Assembly: GCA_002103075.1 (NCBI GenBank)
Contig: DABG01000009.1
Span: 124,001 to 188,000, forward strand
Reading direction: 5' to 3'
Length of the DNA stretch: 64,000 bases
From: Candidatus Gastranaerophilales bacterium HUM_9
GTDB taxonomy: Bacteria > Cyanobacteriota > Vampirovibrionia > Gastranaerophilales > Gastranaerophilaceae
In this document: positions 16,194-24,341 of the stretch, in pieces
Layout: the number at the start of each line of letters is the position of its first letter
Position numbering within the stretch: position 1 is the stretch's first letter
Program-made: the position numbers and the translations under genes
The notes under the pieces: model-generated
Seen by the model: only the letters and a program-made list of their open reading frames with translations
Databases searched by the model: none
What the model was told of the DNA's origin: nothing

Positions 16194-16242
16194 AGCAACA
16201 ACAATAAAAATTAACTCTGATTATTTTATTCATATTGTACAT
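16177..16242 (-). CDS. Polycysteine leader peptide (21 aa)
   Basis: ATG at 16242, ribosome site AAAAGG (16254-16249) six bases upstream, 21 codons, TAG at 16179-16177. The peptide reads MYNMNKIIRVNFY, then four consecutive Cys codons (TGT TGT TGC TGT, 16203-16192), then KYRK. It starts about 14 bases after the predicted transcription start. A ribosome stalled for Cys-tRNA would cover segment 0 of the attenuator and leave segment 1 free for the antiterminator. A ribosome that reaches the stop would mask segment 1 and favour termination. Polycysteine leader peptides with cysteine-responsive attenuation are known from mycobacteria; the homology is of principle, not sequence. Confidence 0.65.
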   Translation of the reverse strand: MYNMNKIIRVNFYCCCCKYRK

Positions 16243-16262
16243 AATACACCTTTTCAAAGAGA

Positions 16263-16291
16263 ATTAAAACAAGAATAAAAAAATTTGTCAA
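16263..16291 (-). promoter_or_regulatory. Sigma-70 promoter of the polycysteine leader and FKG gene
   Basis: Minus strand TTGACA (16291-16286), 17 bases, TTTAAT (16268-16263). The -35 is consensus, the spacing ideal, the -10 one to two mismatches from TATAAT. Predicted start near 16256, just ahead of the leader ribosome site. Confidence 0.7.
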
Positions 16292-16387
16292 CCCGAACTT
16301 CTATAGATTTCGTACGTGGAAATTATAGACTAATCGTGAAAGATTATGTATAATTAACTTGCAGAAGATTTTAAGAGGGCAAAAAAT

Positions 16388-18124
16388 ATGAGAAATTATG
16401 AATTAAATCTTTCAATGGAAGAATTAGAAAAACGTACGCATAAAGATTATCTTGTAACAAAAACAATGTTAAAAGAAGATTCTCCAGAATATTTGAACCT
16501 TGCAGAAGGTGATAAAAAGGCACTTGCGCATCTTGTTAAAGCTGCTTATATTCTAGAAAAAATAAACAAACAGTTAGACAATGTACACAATTTGCCATTC
16601 GAAAAATTTCTAAACGAAGAAATAAAAAATGGTAATAAACAAGCAGAACTAACTAAAATTCTTTATAATGCACAAAAAGGTGTTTGTGCATTAGATAGAG
16701 AATCAAATATTATTGAACTAGCTAAGGGAGTTCACGTTACAGCTGGAAAGGGTGTTTATCCAGAAGATTTGGGAAAAGAAGAATTTCAAGAAATTATTCT
16801 TAAGATGATTAAATCAGGAAAGATTGATGAAGTAAAAACTATTCTTAATCAAAGATCAGTAGTTGAACGATGTGGAGAAGAACTTCGTGCAATAGACTAT
16901 ATTGATAAATATAAAGAAGACTTTTCTCGTATGGCTGATGAATTAGAATTGGCTTCAAAAGTTTCAACAAACGCTGATTTCAATGAATACTTAGAGCTTC
17001 AAGCAAAGGCTTTAAGAACAGCTGATTCTATGTTAGATGCTTATGCTGATAAAAAATGGGCAACTTTACAAGATACACCGTTAGAATTCACGATTACAAG
17101 AGAAAATTATTCAGATGAGTTAACTGAAAGTGTAATTGAAAATAATGAATTGAAAGAATTATTAGAAAAACACCATATTTCACCAATTGGAAAAGATTTC
17201 TTAGGCGGTAGAGTTGGTATCGTTAACAAAAAAGGGACAGAAGCTATACTTAAAGTTAAAGAATTTTTACCTATTATGGCTGATAATATGCCTTTCAAAG
17301 ATGAATATGTACAAAATATTTCTCCAGATAAAGAATCAAAACAAACAATGGTTGATGTCGATTTAGTAACTGTTTCAGGCGATGTTGGAGAATTCAGAGC
17401 AGGAATTACGTTAGCAGAAAACTTGCCAAATGATGATAAATTATCTCTAACTATTGGTGGTGGAAGAAGAAATGTTTATCATAGACAGATAAGACTTATA
17501 ACTAGTGAAGATTCAAAGAAAAAGTTACAAGAAAGATTAGATGCAATATTGAATAAAGAACAACACAAATATTATAATGACGAAGCTGATCATTGGTTCA
17601 CAATCGGTCATGAAAATGCACACTCTCTTGGACCAAACTCTGGAACAGAAGCGTTAGGAAAATATAAATCTATTATTGAAGAAAACAAAGCTGATATTAC
17701 ATCATTAGCAATGCTAGATGTTTTAGAAGAAAATGGCATGTACACAAAAGAACAAAAAGAACAAATTATTGTAACATACGCTGCTGATAACATGCTTAAA
17801 TCAAAACCTACATTAAGCCAAGCACACAGAGTACGTTCAGTTATGCAAAACTATTATTTCTTAAAAGAAGGTGCTTTGAGTATATCTGAAGACGGGGTTT
17901 TGACTGTTAATATTGAAAAAATGATTCCTACAGCACAAAAAATGTTAAAAGAAATCATTAGAATTCAAATAGATGGTAATTTTGACAATGGTGAAAAATA
18001 TGTTCTTAACAATTTTAAATGGACAAAAGAAATGGATTTGATTGCTGAAAAAATCAAAAAGGTTTCAAAATCATTGAATGGCAGAGTAGAAGAACCATTG
18101 GCACAAAAATTGTTAACAGAATAA
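16388..18124 (+). CDS. M49-type metallopeptidase (dipeptidyl-peptidase III-like)
   Basis: A 578-residue protein without signal peptide, so probably cytoplasmic. Zinc site H408-E-N-A-H412 (IGHENAHSLGPNSG) followed 18 residues later by E431-E-N-K-A-D436 fits peptidase family M49, whose members pair a HExxH-type motif with EExRAE. M49 enzymes remove dipeptides from short oligopeptides. The N-terminal half (about 1-250) is helical, and the middle has GGGRRNVYHRQ, likely near the active site. Classical DPP III has HExxxH with one more residue between the His; this shorter spacing is seen in the bacterial Nudix-associated M49 relatives. GAGGG lies nine bases before the ATG. It is monocistronic, closed by the hairpin at 18148. 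Confidence 0.8.
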   Translation: MRNYELNLSMEELEKRTHKDYLVTKTMLKEDSPEYLNLAEGDKKALAHLVKAAYILEKINKQLDNVHNLPFEKFLNEEIKNGNKQAELTKILYNAQKGVCALDRESNIIELAKGVHVTAGKGVYPEDLGKEEFQEIILKMIKSGKIDEVKTILNQRSVVERCGEELRAIDYIDKYKEDFSRMADELELASKVSTNADFNEYLELQAKALRTADSMLDAYADKKWATLQDTPLEFTITRENYSDELTESVIENNELKELLEKHHISPIGKDFLGGRVGIVNKKGTEAILKVKEFLPIMADNMPFKDEYVQNISPDKESKQTMVDVDLVTVSGDVGEFRAGITLAENLPNDDKLSLTIGGGRRNVYHRQIRLITSEDSKKKLQERLDAILNKEQHKYYNDEADHWFTIGHENAHSLGPNSGTEALGKYKSIIEENKADITSLAMLDVLEENGMYTKEQKEQIIVTYAADNMLKSKPTLSQAHRVRSVMQNYYFLKEGALSISEDGVLTVNIEKMIPTAQKMLKEIIRIQIDGNFDNGEKYVLNNFKWTKEMDLIAEKIKKVSKSLNGRVEEPLAQKLLTE

Positions 18125-18147
18125 ATTAAAGTTAGTGTCACAAATAA

Positions 18148-18186
18148 TAAAAGAGGAAAATTTTTGTAAAAATTTTTCTCTTTTTT
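18148..18186 (+). terminator. Terminator of the M49 peptidase gene
   Basis: A 17-base stem AAAAGAGGAAAATTTTT / AAAAATTTTTCTCTTTT (one G-U pair), two-base loop, ending in a T6 run. Confidence 0.75.
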
Positions 18187-18507
18187 GTGCTTTGATGTTA
18201 TAAAATTATCAAAATGTGGTATATAGTATGTGGGAGAATATAACTAACAATTGTCGGAATTTTTAATTCGGCTCATTAGTTAGGTGCTCTTGTTACGTAA
18301 AATATAAAACCCCATTTATACACTTATTACGTAACAACACTCTCAAAATATAGACATACATTAAACAAAGGGATATTGTAAACAAATGTTAAGAAAAGAA
18401 AATAAAAAAGGCAATTTTTATGTCCAGATATACTTTATATATACATAAGAGATAACTAAAATCTCGAAGGATAATTAGGATAATTAGAATATAGAGGATA
18501 TAGGATT
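18187..18507 (+). other. Gene-free gap with structured element upstream of small gene
   Basis: No convincing gene in 321 bases. At 18241-18340 two stacked structures are visible: an outer pair TAACTAA/TTAGTTA enclosing GAATT-TTT-AATTC, then TTGTTACGTAA (18290-18300) paired exactly with TTACGTAACAA (18327-18337). This could be a small RNA, a leader or an operator. Further on, TAAA at 18402-18405 and GTCCAGAT at 18422-18429 are a poor match to the sigma-28 form seen at the SQAR genes. The last 50 bases are purine-rich leader. Confidence 0.4.
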
Positions 18508-18714
18508 ATGGCATTAGGACAATTCGGTACATTAGTTAGTCAAACAAATTCATCAACTTACGCTTTTTCACTTTCAAATGATTTCGGTATGAATACCATT
18601 CTTAAAACATTAGGAAAAGCTAGTTTCAACAATTCAGTAGTACCTACTAAGCAAGAACCTGAAGCTGTTTTAGAAAACACAGCTGACAAAGGTCACGTTC
18701 AAATCTTAAGCTAG
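18508..18714 (+). CDS. Small hypothetical protein (68 aa)
   Basis: Begins MALGQFGTLVSQTNSSTYAF, Ser/Thr/Asn-rich at the start and acidic at the end (KQEPEAVLENTADKGHVQ). No signal peptide, membrane helix or known family. AGAGGATATAGG precedes the ATG, and a strong terminator (18810) closes the unit, so it has its own promoter and terminator and is probably a real gene. The N-terminus (short, uncharged, Gln/Ser-rich) is loosely like the start of the SQAR proteins, but not enough to group them. Confidence 0.6.
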   Translation: MALGQFGTLVSQTNSSTYAFSLSNDFGMNTILKTLGKASFNNSVVPTKQEPEAVLENTADKGHVQILS

Positions 18715-18809
18715 TCTTTTAAGATTTAATCTTTCAATTTTGTAATTAAAATAAATATGTGAATGTATTGTGAAAAGAAGTACTATTATCTATTCTAATT
18801 ATCAAATTT

Positions 18810-18834
18810 AGAGCCTTTTTAGGCTCTTTTTTTT
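18810..18834 (+). terminator. Terminator of the small gene at 18508
   Basis: AGAGCCT, loop TTTT, AGGCTCT, then seven T (18828-18834). Confidence 0.9.
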
Positions 18835-18911
18835 GCAATTTTTGCTTTATCATAACAAGGACTCGGAAAATTATTGAACCAGTCCTTACAAAAAACTCTT
18901 ATGAAACTAAA

Positions 18912-21653
18912 TTACTTTATTCTTTTTAATGAAGATATAAAGTTATTGTGTTCAATATCACCCTCAACCTTTGTAAAATAAATTTGACAGTCTTTGTCAC
19001 TTGTATCTATTTCAGGAATTTCTTTTACTTCTGCATTATATAAATTGTACAAAGTCTTGCTTGATAATGGAAGATGAGATGCTAAACTACTCAATGAAAT
19101 TTGTCTTAAGAAACCATAAACACCTTTATGCTTGTTTGATAATTTTGTATAGATTCTCAATGACGCATCTCTGTTTTCTAAATCAAACCTACCAGCAATA
19201 TAAGAACTCAATTGAGGTGCTGTAGATTTTATCTTAATCTGCTCTATTATGTTATCCTTTATCGCAATAGAACCTCTTATTCTATTAAATTCTCCTTTTG
19301 GGATATTTACTAAATCCCAGATTGTAACAGGTGAAACCATCGCTAGAGGATTTCTAAATATAGATGCGACATTTAAAACATATTGCAAGAAACCTACTGT
19401 ACCAATTCTACCGTCATTTATTTCAAACTTCATATCACCGTTTAATTTTAAAGACTTATCTGAGTTTAATACAATAATACCTTTTGCCTTACCGCAAATT
19501 TCGTCTTTCAAACCTAGTAATGATGATGCAATTAAATTAGAATCAACGTCTTTCACTCCTAATTTTACTTTGTATTGATGATTTCTAAGATCGCAATTTA
19601 CCTTACAAGAAGAAATTCCATTTGCAAATCCAAATCTATTTGAACGCAAGTTTAGAACGGAATTTTCATCTAATGTAAGAGTTGCTAATAAATCATCAAT
19701 AGTTAGTTCTTTATAAATACCTTTAGTCATTTTAAATGTACAGTTTTTGATAATCAAATTAGACATGTCAAAAGTTGGAGTTTCATCATCATCATTTGAC
19801 AAATCTGCAACTTGAGTCGTTTCTTGACCTTGTTTATTCATAGATTCAAGCATTTTGCCGATATTGATTCTATCAATTACAAGGTTAAGGTTATTTATAA
19901 TAATTGGAAAGGCGATGTTGTTTACAAATTCACCATCTAATGTATATTTTGTCTTTCTATAACGACCTACTGCGTCAATATTTATTTTGTCAAAATCAGT
20001 TGCCAAAGTAGCTTTTTCAAGATAAATTCTTTGTGACGGTACACGTATTTTGGCTAAGTTTATTTTTCCAAAAAGTTTAACACCTTTTGGTCCATCAACG
20101 GCTTTTAATTTACCAACTACAGTACCTCCTTTGAATAAATCCGCACGAGCAACCATATTCAAAAATTCACTAGGCAAAGGTTCTGAGATATCAAATCCCA
20201 TTTCTTTAAAGTCCACGCCATTTGCAAACTCAATTTTTCCTGTAAGTTGAAGAATCTTTTTATAAATTTTCTTTGCTGGATCAGGAATAGTTACATAATA
20301 ATCAAGTTTTTTGATGTTCAAAACTTGGTCTTTTATTTGCATATCAGCAACTAATGCTCTTTGGAGTTTGTATTTACTCAATGGCTGACCACCTATCAAA
20401 ATGTCGTCATCTTGATTTATCCAGAATATCCATCTCATATTCATTATGTTATCTTTCATAGCAAAATGAAGAGTTGTATCTGCATCACCAACAAGTTCTA
20501 CTGAATATCCTATCATCTTAGATAAGTAGTTTTTCATAAAATCGTTTGTCACAATAGCTTTTATATCAATATCTGTAGAAAACGATTTCATGTAATCTTT
20601 TATCACACCGTGCATTTTGATATCATTATTCGGGTGTTTTTCATAGAACCCAACAAAATCGTTTAACAAGATATCTTTTCCGGTAATTTTAACATTACCT
20701 TTTTTTATTACTAACGGGATATTATTTATTGGAACTAGTCCTAAAGAAATTCTTTTTATATCAATATTTCCTTTATGACCTTTATTATCTATTGAAAAAT
20801 TTAAATCAAAAAGTCCTTTTATATTTGAAAAATTAGTTAATAATTGCGAACCATTTGGAATAATAATATTTGATTCTATTATGTCTATAACATTTTCAAC
20901 ACGAAAATTTTTAGAAAAAACATTTGCTTTAAACCTATTTTTCTTATCCATCATCGCATCAATGTTTACAACAGATTCGTTTAATCTCAAATTACATTTA
21001 TTTACAGCAAGTTTATTACGTTCTATATAAACTTTGTTTTCATCAGATAATGATACAGTAATTGTATGAATACCTTTTTTAACAAAGATTGTGTTATCAA
21101 AATGTAGATAATTCCTTTTTTCTCCTTTTGATAGAGAGATGTTTTTTAGATTAATATCAAATAGCACATCATTTGCCTTATAATAAGCCTGTATTTTAGA
21201 TATATCAATATCTGAATTAAAGAACCCAAAACTCCAATCTGTAGGTTTTTCTTCTTTCTTTTCTGATTTAGGAAATATGTCTATTAATTTTGTTACATCA
21301 ATAAATAATGAAGAAAGTTTTAAATGTTTCAATTCAATACGTTTTTCAAAAAGTTTTACAAAAGATAATTTTACATCTAAATCGTTTAAATTTAAAAGGT
21401 TATCTTGTGATTTATTGATTGCTAAATTGTTAATAGAAAACTCCATTGTAGGCGACAATGATGTTTTCAGCTTTGGATTATCTATAACTAGAGTTGAGTT
21501 TGTAATTTTGAAGAATTCATCTCTAACAAAGTTTTGTACAACCTCTGATTCAACAGCTTTTGGCAAAAGATATAAATAAATAACCAAGAAAACTGCAATC
21601 AACCCAAATACAAGTAGTCCTAAAAAAAGGTTTATCTTAGCTTTTTTTGACAT
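18912..21653 (-). CDS. AsmA/TamB-like envelope protein (913 aa)
   Basis: One N-terminal membrane helix (INLFLGLLVFGLIAVFLVIY) anchors a long periplasmic beta-rich protein of the AsmA-like superfamily, bridge-shaped proteins implicated in moving phospholipid between the inner and outer membranes. Supporting stretches are the N-terminal repeat of short strands (SLSPTMEFSINNLAINKSQD, LNDLDVKLSFVKLFEKRIEL) and the C-terminal AsmA-like segment with GDMKFEINDGRIGTVGF, IRGSIAIKDNIIEQIKI and SYIAGRFDLENRDASLRI. It fits a diderm envelope. No partner gene is adjacent. The start at 21653 has only a weak ribosome site. The 913-residue length lies between AsmA (about 600) and TamB (about 1250). Confidence 0.75.
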   Translation of the reverse strand: MSKKAKINLFLGLLVFGLIAVFLVIYLYLLPKAVESEVVQNFVRDEFFKITNSTLVIDNPKLKTSLSPTMEFSINNLAINKSQDNLLNLNDLDVKLSFVKLFEKRIELKHLKLSSLFIDVTKLIDIFPKSEKKEEKPTDWSFGFFNSDIDISKIQAYYKANDVLFDINLKNISLSKGEKRNYLHFDNTIFVKKGIHTITVSLSDENKVYIERNKLAVNKCNLRLNESVVNIDAMMDKKNRFKANVFSKNFRVENVIDIIESNIIIPNGSQLLTNFSNIKGLFDLNFSIDNKGHKGNIDIKRISLGLVPINNIPLVIKKGNVKITGKDILLNDFVGFYEKHPNNDIKMHGVIKDYMKSFSTDIDIKAIVTNDFMKNYLSKMIGYSVELVGDADTTLHFAMKDNIMNMRWIFWINQDDDILIGGQPLSKYKLQRALVADMQIKDQVLNIKKLDYYVTIPDPAKKIYKKILQLTGKIEFANGVDFKEMGFDISEPLPSEFLNMVARADLFKGGTVVGKLKAVDGPKGVKLFGKINLAKIRVPSQRIYLEKATLATDFDKINIDAVGRYRKTKYTLDGEFVNNIAFPIIINNLNLVIDRINIGKMLESMNKQGQETTQVADLSNDDDETPTFDMSNLIIKNCTFKMTKGIYKELTIDDLLATLTLDENSVLNLRSNRFGFANGISSCKVNCDLRNHQYKVKLGVKDVDSNLIASSLLGLKDEICGKAKGIIVLNSDKSLKLNGDMKFEINDGRIGTVGFLQYVLNVASIFRNPLAMVSPVTIWDLVNIPKGEFNRIRGSIAIKDNIIEQIKIKSTAPQLSSYIAGRFDLENRDASLRIYTKLSNKHKGVYGFLRQISLSSLASHLPLSSKTLYNLYNAEVKEIPEIDTSDKDCQIYFTKVEGDIEHNNFISSLKRIK

Positions 21654-21804
21654 ATAAAAAAATTCCTAATTTCCAATAATATTATCTATTTATCCGATAA
21701 TATTATACCATGCAAATTTTATAAGTTAAAAGTTATATAAGACGTTATTATTAAAGAAAGAAAATAGTTAAAAAAAGTACCTTATAGGGATTCCGAAACA
21801 AGTT

Positions 21805-22165
21805 CCACTACTGTCCATGATAATTTTAATCCGTCATTGCGAACGATTGAACAGTTTGTAATCTAGTAAGTGTAGCAATCCATAAACAAACGGTTCTGCG
21901 TACATAAAAAGACTTTTTCTGGATTACCACGTCACTTCGTTCCTCGTAATGACGTGCTATACATGTTTAGTGGGATTCTTCGGTCGTTACACTCCCTCTG
22001 AATGACAGTTTGGGTACGTCATTCAGAGCGTGCTGTAAATATTCTGTATCGAAAGCGTGGAATCCCTATGTACATTTAATGTCTAAACTTTTTATTTGAT
22101 ACCTGAATATTAAACAGTTATTGAACTTGAATAACTTTCAACAGAATTATTCGGGACAGTAGTGG
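21805..22165. mobile_element. MITE-like insertion (361 bp) with 12-bp inverted ends and 9-bp target duplication
   Basis: Ends CCACTACTGTCC (21805-21816) and GGACAGTAGTGG (22154-22165) are perfect inverted copies. They are flanked by the direct repeat AAACAAGTT at 21796-21804 and 22166-22174. Removing the element restores a clean palindrome, TTCCGAAACAAGTTCGGAA, like others in the dispersed repeats. No transposase is encoded, so it is non-autonomous. Its interior carries two dispersed-repeat units: GTCATTGC...GTAATGAC at 21833-21953, and a unit with ends GGGATTC / GAATCCC at about 21972-22066. Confidence 0.7.
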
Positions 22166-22350
22166 AAACAAGTTCGGAATGACGCATTGTTCTTGTTTTA
22201 ATGTCATCCTGAATTTGCGAATTTGCGGACGGACGACACGAAGTTAGTCCGGATAGCGAACAGATTAAACCGACTGTGACAACGTCACAAAAGGTTAACT
22301 CTGTGAGCGTGGAGCAAATTCAAGACAATTTCAGGATCCCACTGAACAAG
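22166..22350. repeat. Dispersed-repeat mosaic next to the MITE
   Basis: Fragments GTCATCCTGAATTTGC and GCAAATTC...TTTCAGGATCCC form a long imperfect inverted repeat with inner hairpins such as GTGACAACGTCAC. With the MITE, the gap 21654-22362 holds no gene. The first 100 bases (21654-21780) show nothing beyond AT-rich promoter-like sequence for the AsmA-like gene. Confidence 0.6.
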
Positions 22351-22362
22351 CAGACAGTTATT

Positions 22363-23301
22363 CTAAACGATACAACGAACCTTGTGAGTATCAGACAATT
22401 CAATAAACTTAGGACATTTTAAAACACATTCGTCATTTGAGAATTTGCAACGTGAAAAGAATTTACAACCTTCAGGTAATTCTAGCGGTAAATCACCTTG
22501 TAAGAGTTCAGTAGATGATTTCCCAAACTTTGGAACAGCGTTTAATAATGCTTTTGTATAAGGGTGAGTTGGGTTATCGTAAATTTCTGAAGTTAAACCT
22601 TGTTCTAAAATTTCACCAAGATACATAACTGCAACTTTGTCAGATAAATATTTTATTACGCTTAAATCATGTGATATAAAAAGTATAGTTAGATTAAATT
22701 CTTTTTTTAAATCATTTAATAAGTTGATAATTTGTGCTTGAATGCTTGCATCTAATGCACTTACAGGCTCATCTGCTATAATTAGTTTTGGCTTTAAAAT
22801 CAACGCTCTTGCTATAGCTATTCTTTGACGTTGTCCACCTGAAAACTCATGTGGATAAAGCTCTAAACAAGATGGTTTCAAACCTACTTTTTCTATTATT
22901 TCGTTTATTAATGATAATTTTCCTTCTTTTGAAAAATTTGTATTTATATCTAATGTTTCTTGCAGAATATCCTTTATTTTCATCTTAGGGTTAAGGCTTG
23001 AATAAGGGTTTTGAAACACCATTTGCACATTGTGACGGTATTGTTTTAATTCTTCTTTAGAATACTTTGAGATATCTTGACCATTATAATATATTTTACC
23101 CTCAGCGATTGGAACAAGTTGCATAATTGCCTTTGCAAGAGTTGATTTACCACAACCAGATTCACCGGCTATAGAATAGATTTCACCCTCATTAATTTCT
23201 AAAGACAAAGCATTCACTGCATTAATCACTCGTTCAGAGCCGACTTTTGCAACTTTGTATCTAACTTTTAGATTTTCAATTTTTAAAATAGGATTAGCCA
23301 T
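22363..23301 (-). CDS. Oligopeptide/dipeptide ABC transporter ATP-binding protein (OppF/DppF type)
   Basis: A 312-residue ATPase that powers peptide uptake through an inner-membrane ABC permease. Walker A GESGCGKST, Q-loop VFQNPYSSLNP, signature FSGGQRQRIAIARAL, Walker B LIIADEPVSALD and the H-loop ISHDLSVI are all intact. The C-terminal oligopeptide-transporter extension NPTHPYTKALL is followed by the Cys-rich segment CKFFSRCKFSNDECVLKCP, as in OppF/DppF proteins that carry an Fe-S cluster. The permease, binding protein and OppD partner are not in the window. Start ATG at 23301; nothing suggests regulation. Confidence 0.92.
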   Translation of the reverse strand: MANPILKIENLKVRYKVAKVGSERVINAVNALSLEINEGEIYSIAGESGCGKSTLAKAIMQLVPIAEGKIYYNGQDISKYSKEELKQYRHNVQMVFQNPYSSLNPKMKIKDILQETLDINTNFSKEGKLSLINEIIEKVGLKPSCLELYPHEFSGGQRQRIAIARALILKPKLIIADEPVSALDASIQAQIINLLNDLKKEFNLTILFISHDLSVIKYLSDKVAVMYLGEILEQGLTSEIYDNPTHPYTKALLNAVPKFGKSSTELLQGDLPLELPEGCKFFSRCKFSNDECVLKCPKFIELSDTHKVRCIV

Positions 23302-23346
23302 AATTTGATTATTTAATATAAAAAAGTTTTTACAACCAACAACTTA

Positions 23347-23943
23347 CTATAATTCTCTACGACCCTCTAGAGCCTTTGCTATAGTAATTTCATCAGCGTA
23401 TTCAATATCAGAACCGATAGGAATACCAAACGCTATTCTTGAGATTTTTATACCAAATGGTTTAACCAGTTTTGATAAATATAGACAAGTTGCTTCGCCC
23501 TCAACTGATGGACTAAGTGCAAGAATAAGCTCTTTTACTTCACTATCAACCAGCCTGTTTAAAAGCTCTTTTATTCTAATATCATCAGCACCAATTCCGT
23601 CCATTGGAGAGATTAGACCTTGAAGAACGTGGAATAAACCTTTGTATTCATTGGTTTTTTCAATTGCAATTAAATCACGAGTTTCTGCAACTACGCAAAT
23701 AGTAGACCTGTCACGTGAAGAAGAACTACATATTTCACAAGGAGAGGTATTTGAAACATTGAAACAGATTTCGCAAGTACAAGTTTGAGCCTTTGCATTA
23801 ACTATTGCTTCTGCAAGGCTCTTTACTTCTTCATTTGACATTTTTAGTATTTGAAAAGCCATTCTCTGTGCTGATTTTGGACCAACAGAGGGAAACTTTC
23901 TCAAATGTTCAATTAATGTTGCAATTGGTTTTGGATAAATCAT
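23347..23943 (-). CDS. recR: Recombination protein RecR
   Basis: A 198-residue ring-forming DNA-binding protein of the RecFOR pathway, loading RecA at gaps. N-terminal HhH region (LRKFPSVGPKSAQRMAFQIL), four-Cys zinc finger (CTCEICFNVSNTSPCEICSS), Toprim domain with VVAETRDLIAIE and the C-terminal Walker-B-like ILALSPSVEGEAT. The ATG directly follows the ebfC stop codon with no gap, the standard recR-ebfC arrangement here in the order ebfC-recR. Confidence 0.97.
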   Translation of the reverse strand: MIYPKPIATLIEHLRKFPSVGPKSAQRMAFQILKMSNEEVKSLAEAIVNAKAQTCTCEICFNVSNTSPCEICSSSSRDRSTICVVAETRDLIAIEKTNEYKGLFHVLQGLISPMDGIGADDIRIKELLNRLVDSEVKELILALSPSVEGEATCLYLSKLVKPFGIKISRIAFGIPIGSDIEYADEITIAKALEGRREL

Positions 23944-24276
23944 TTAGCAAAGTCCAGGAATACTGATACCACCAGTAACTGACTTAATTTTTGATTCCAT
24001 CTCATCAGTTGCTTTTTTAGAAGTTTGAGTAATAGCAGTAATGATAGCATCTTCTAAAGTTTCAATAGTATCTTCATCAACTGATTCTGGGTTTTCAGGA
24101 TTAATTAGTTCAGCAGAAAGTTTGATAGATTTGAATTTACCTTGACCATCACAAACGACTTTAACAGCACCATTTAATGCTTCACCTGATACTTCTGTGT
24201 TAGTCAATTCATTTTGTACATCTTTCAACTTTTTTTGGATATTTTGTGCTTGTTGCATCATTTGCATAATATTCAT
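23944..24276 (-). CDS. ebfC: Nucleoid-associated protein YbaB/EbfC
   Basis: A 110-residue dimeric DNA-binding protein. MQQAQNIQKKLKDVQNELTN is the N-terminal helix, followed by EVSGEALNGAVKVVCDGQGK and the C-terminal helix with ITQTSKKATDEMESKI. It is placed directly upstream of recR, as in most bacteria. GGGAGG lies upstream of the ATG. Confidence 0.95.
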   Translation of the reverse strand: MNIMQMMQQAQNIQKKLKDVQNELTNTEVSGEALNGAVKVVCDGQGKFKSIKLSAELINPENPESVDEDTIETLEDAIITAITQTSKKATDEMESKIKSVTGGISIPGLC

Positions 24277-24341
24277 AAAACATTACCTCCCTAAAATTAT
24301 CCTAATTTTACCCCTTAGCTTTTTTATTATACAATAAAATT

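Noticed and set aside
18386..18448. 20-codon ORF before the 68-aa gene, considered as a leader peptide
   Set aside because: No ribosome site, no run of a single amino acid, and no attenuator-like hairpin after it.
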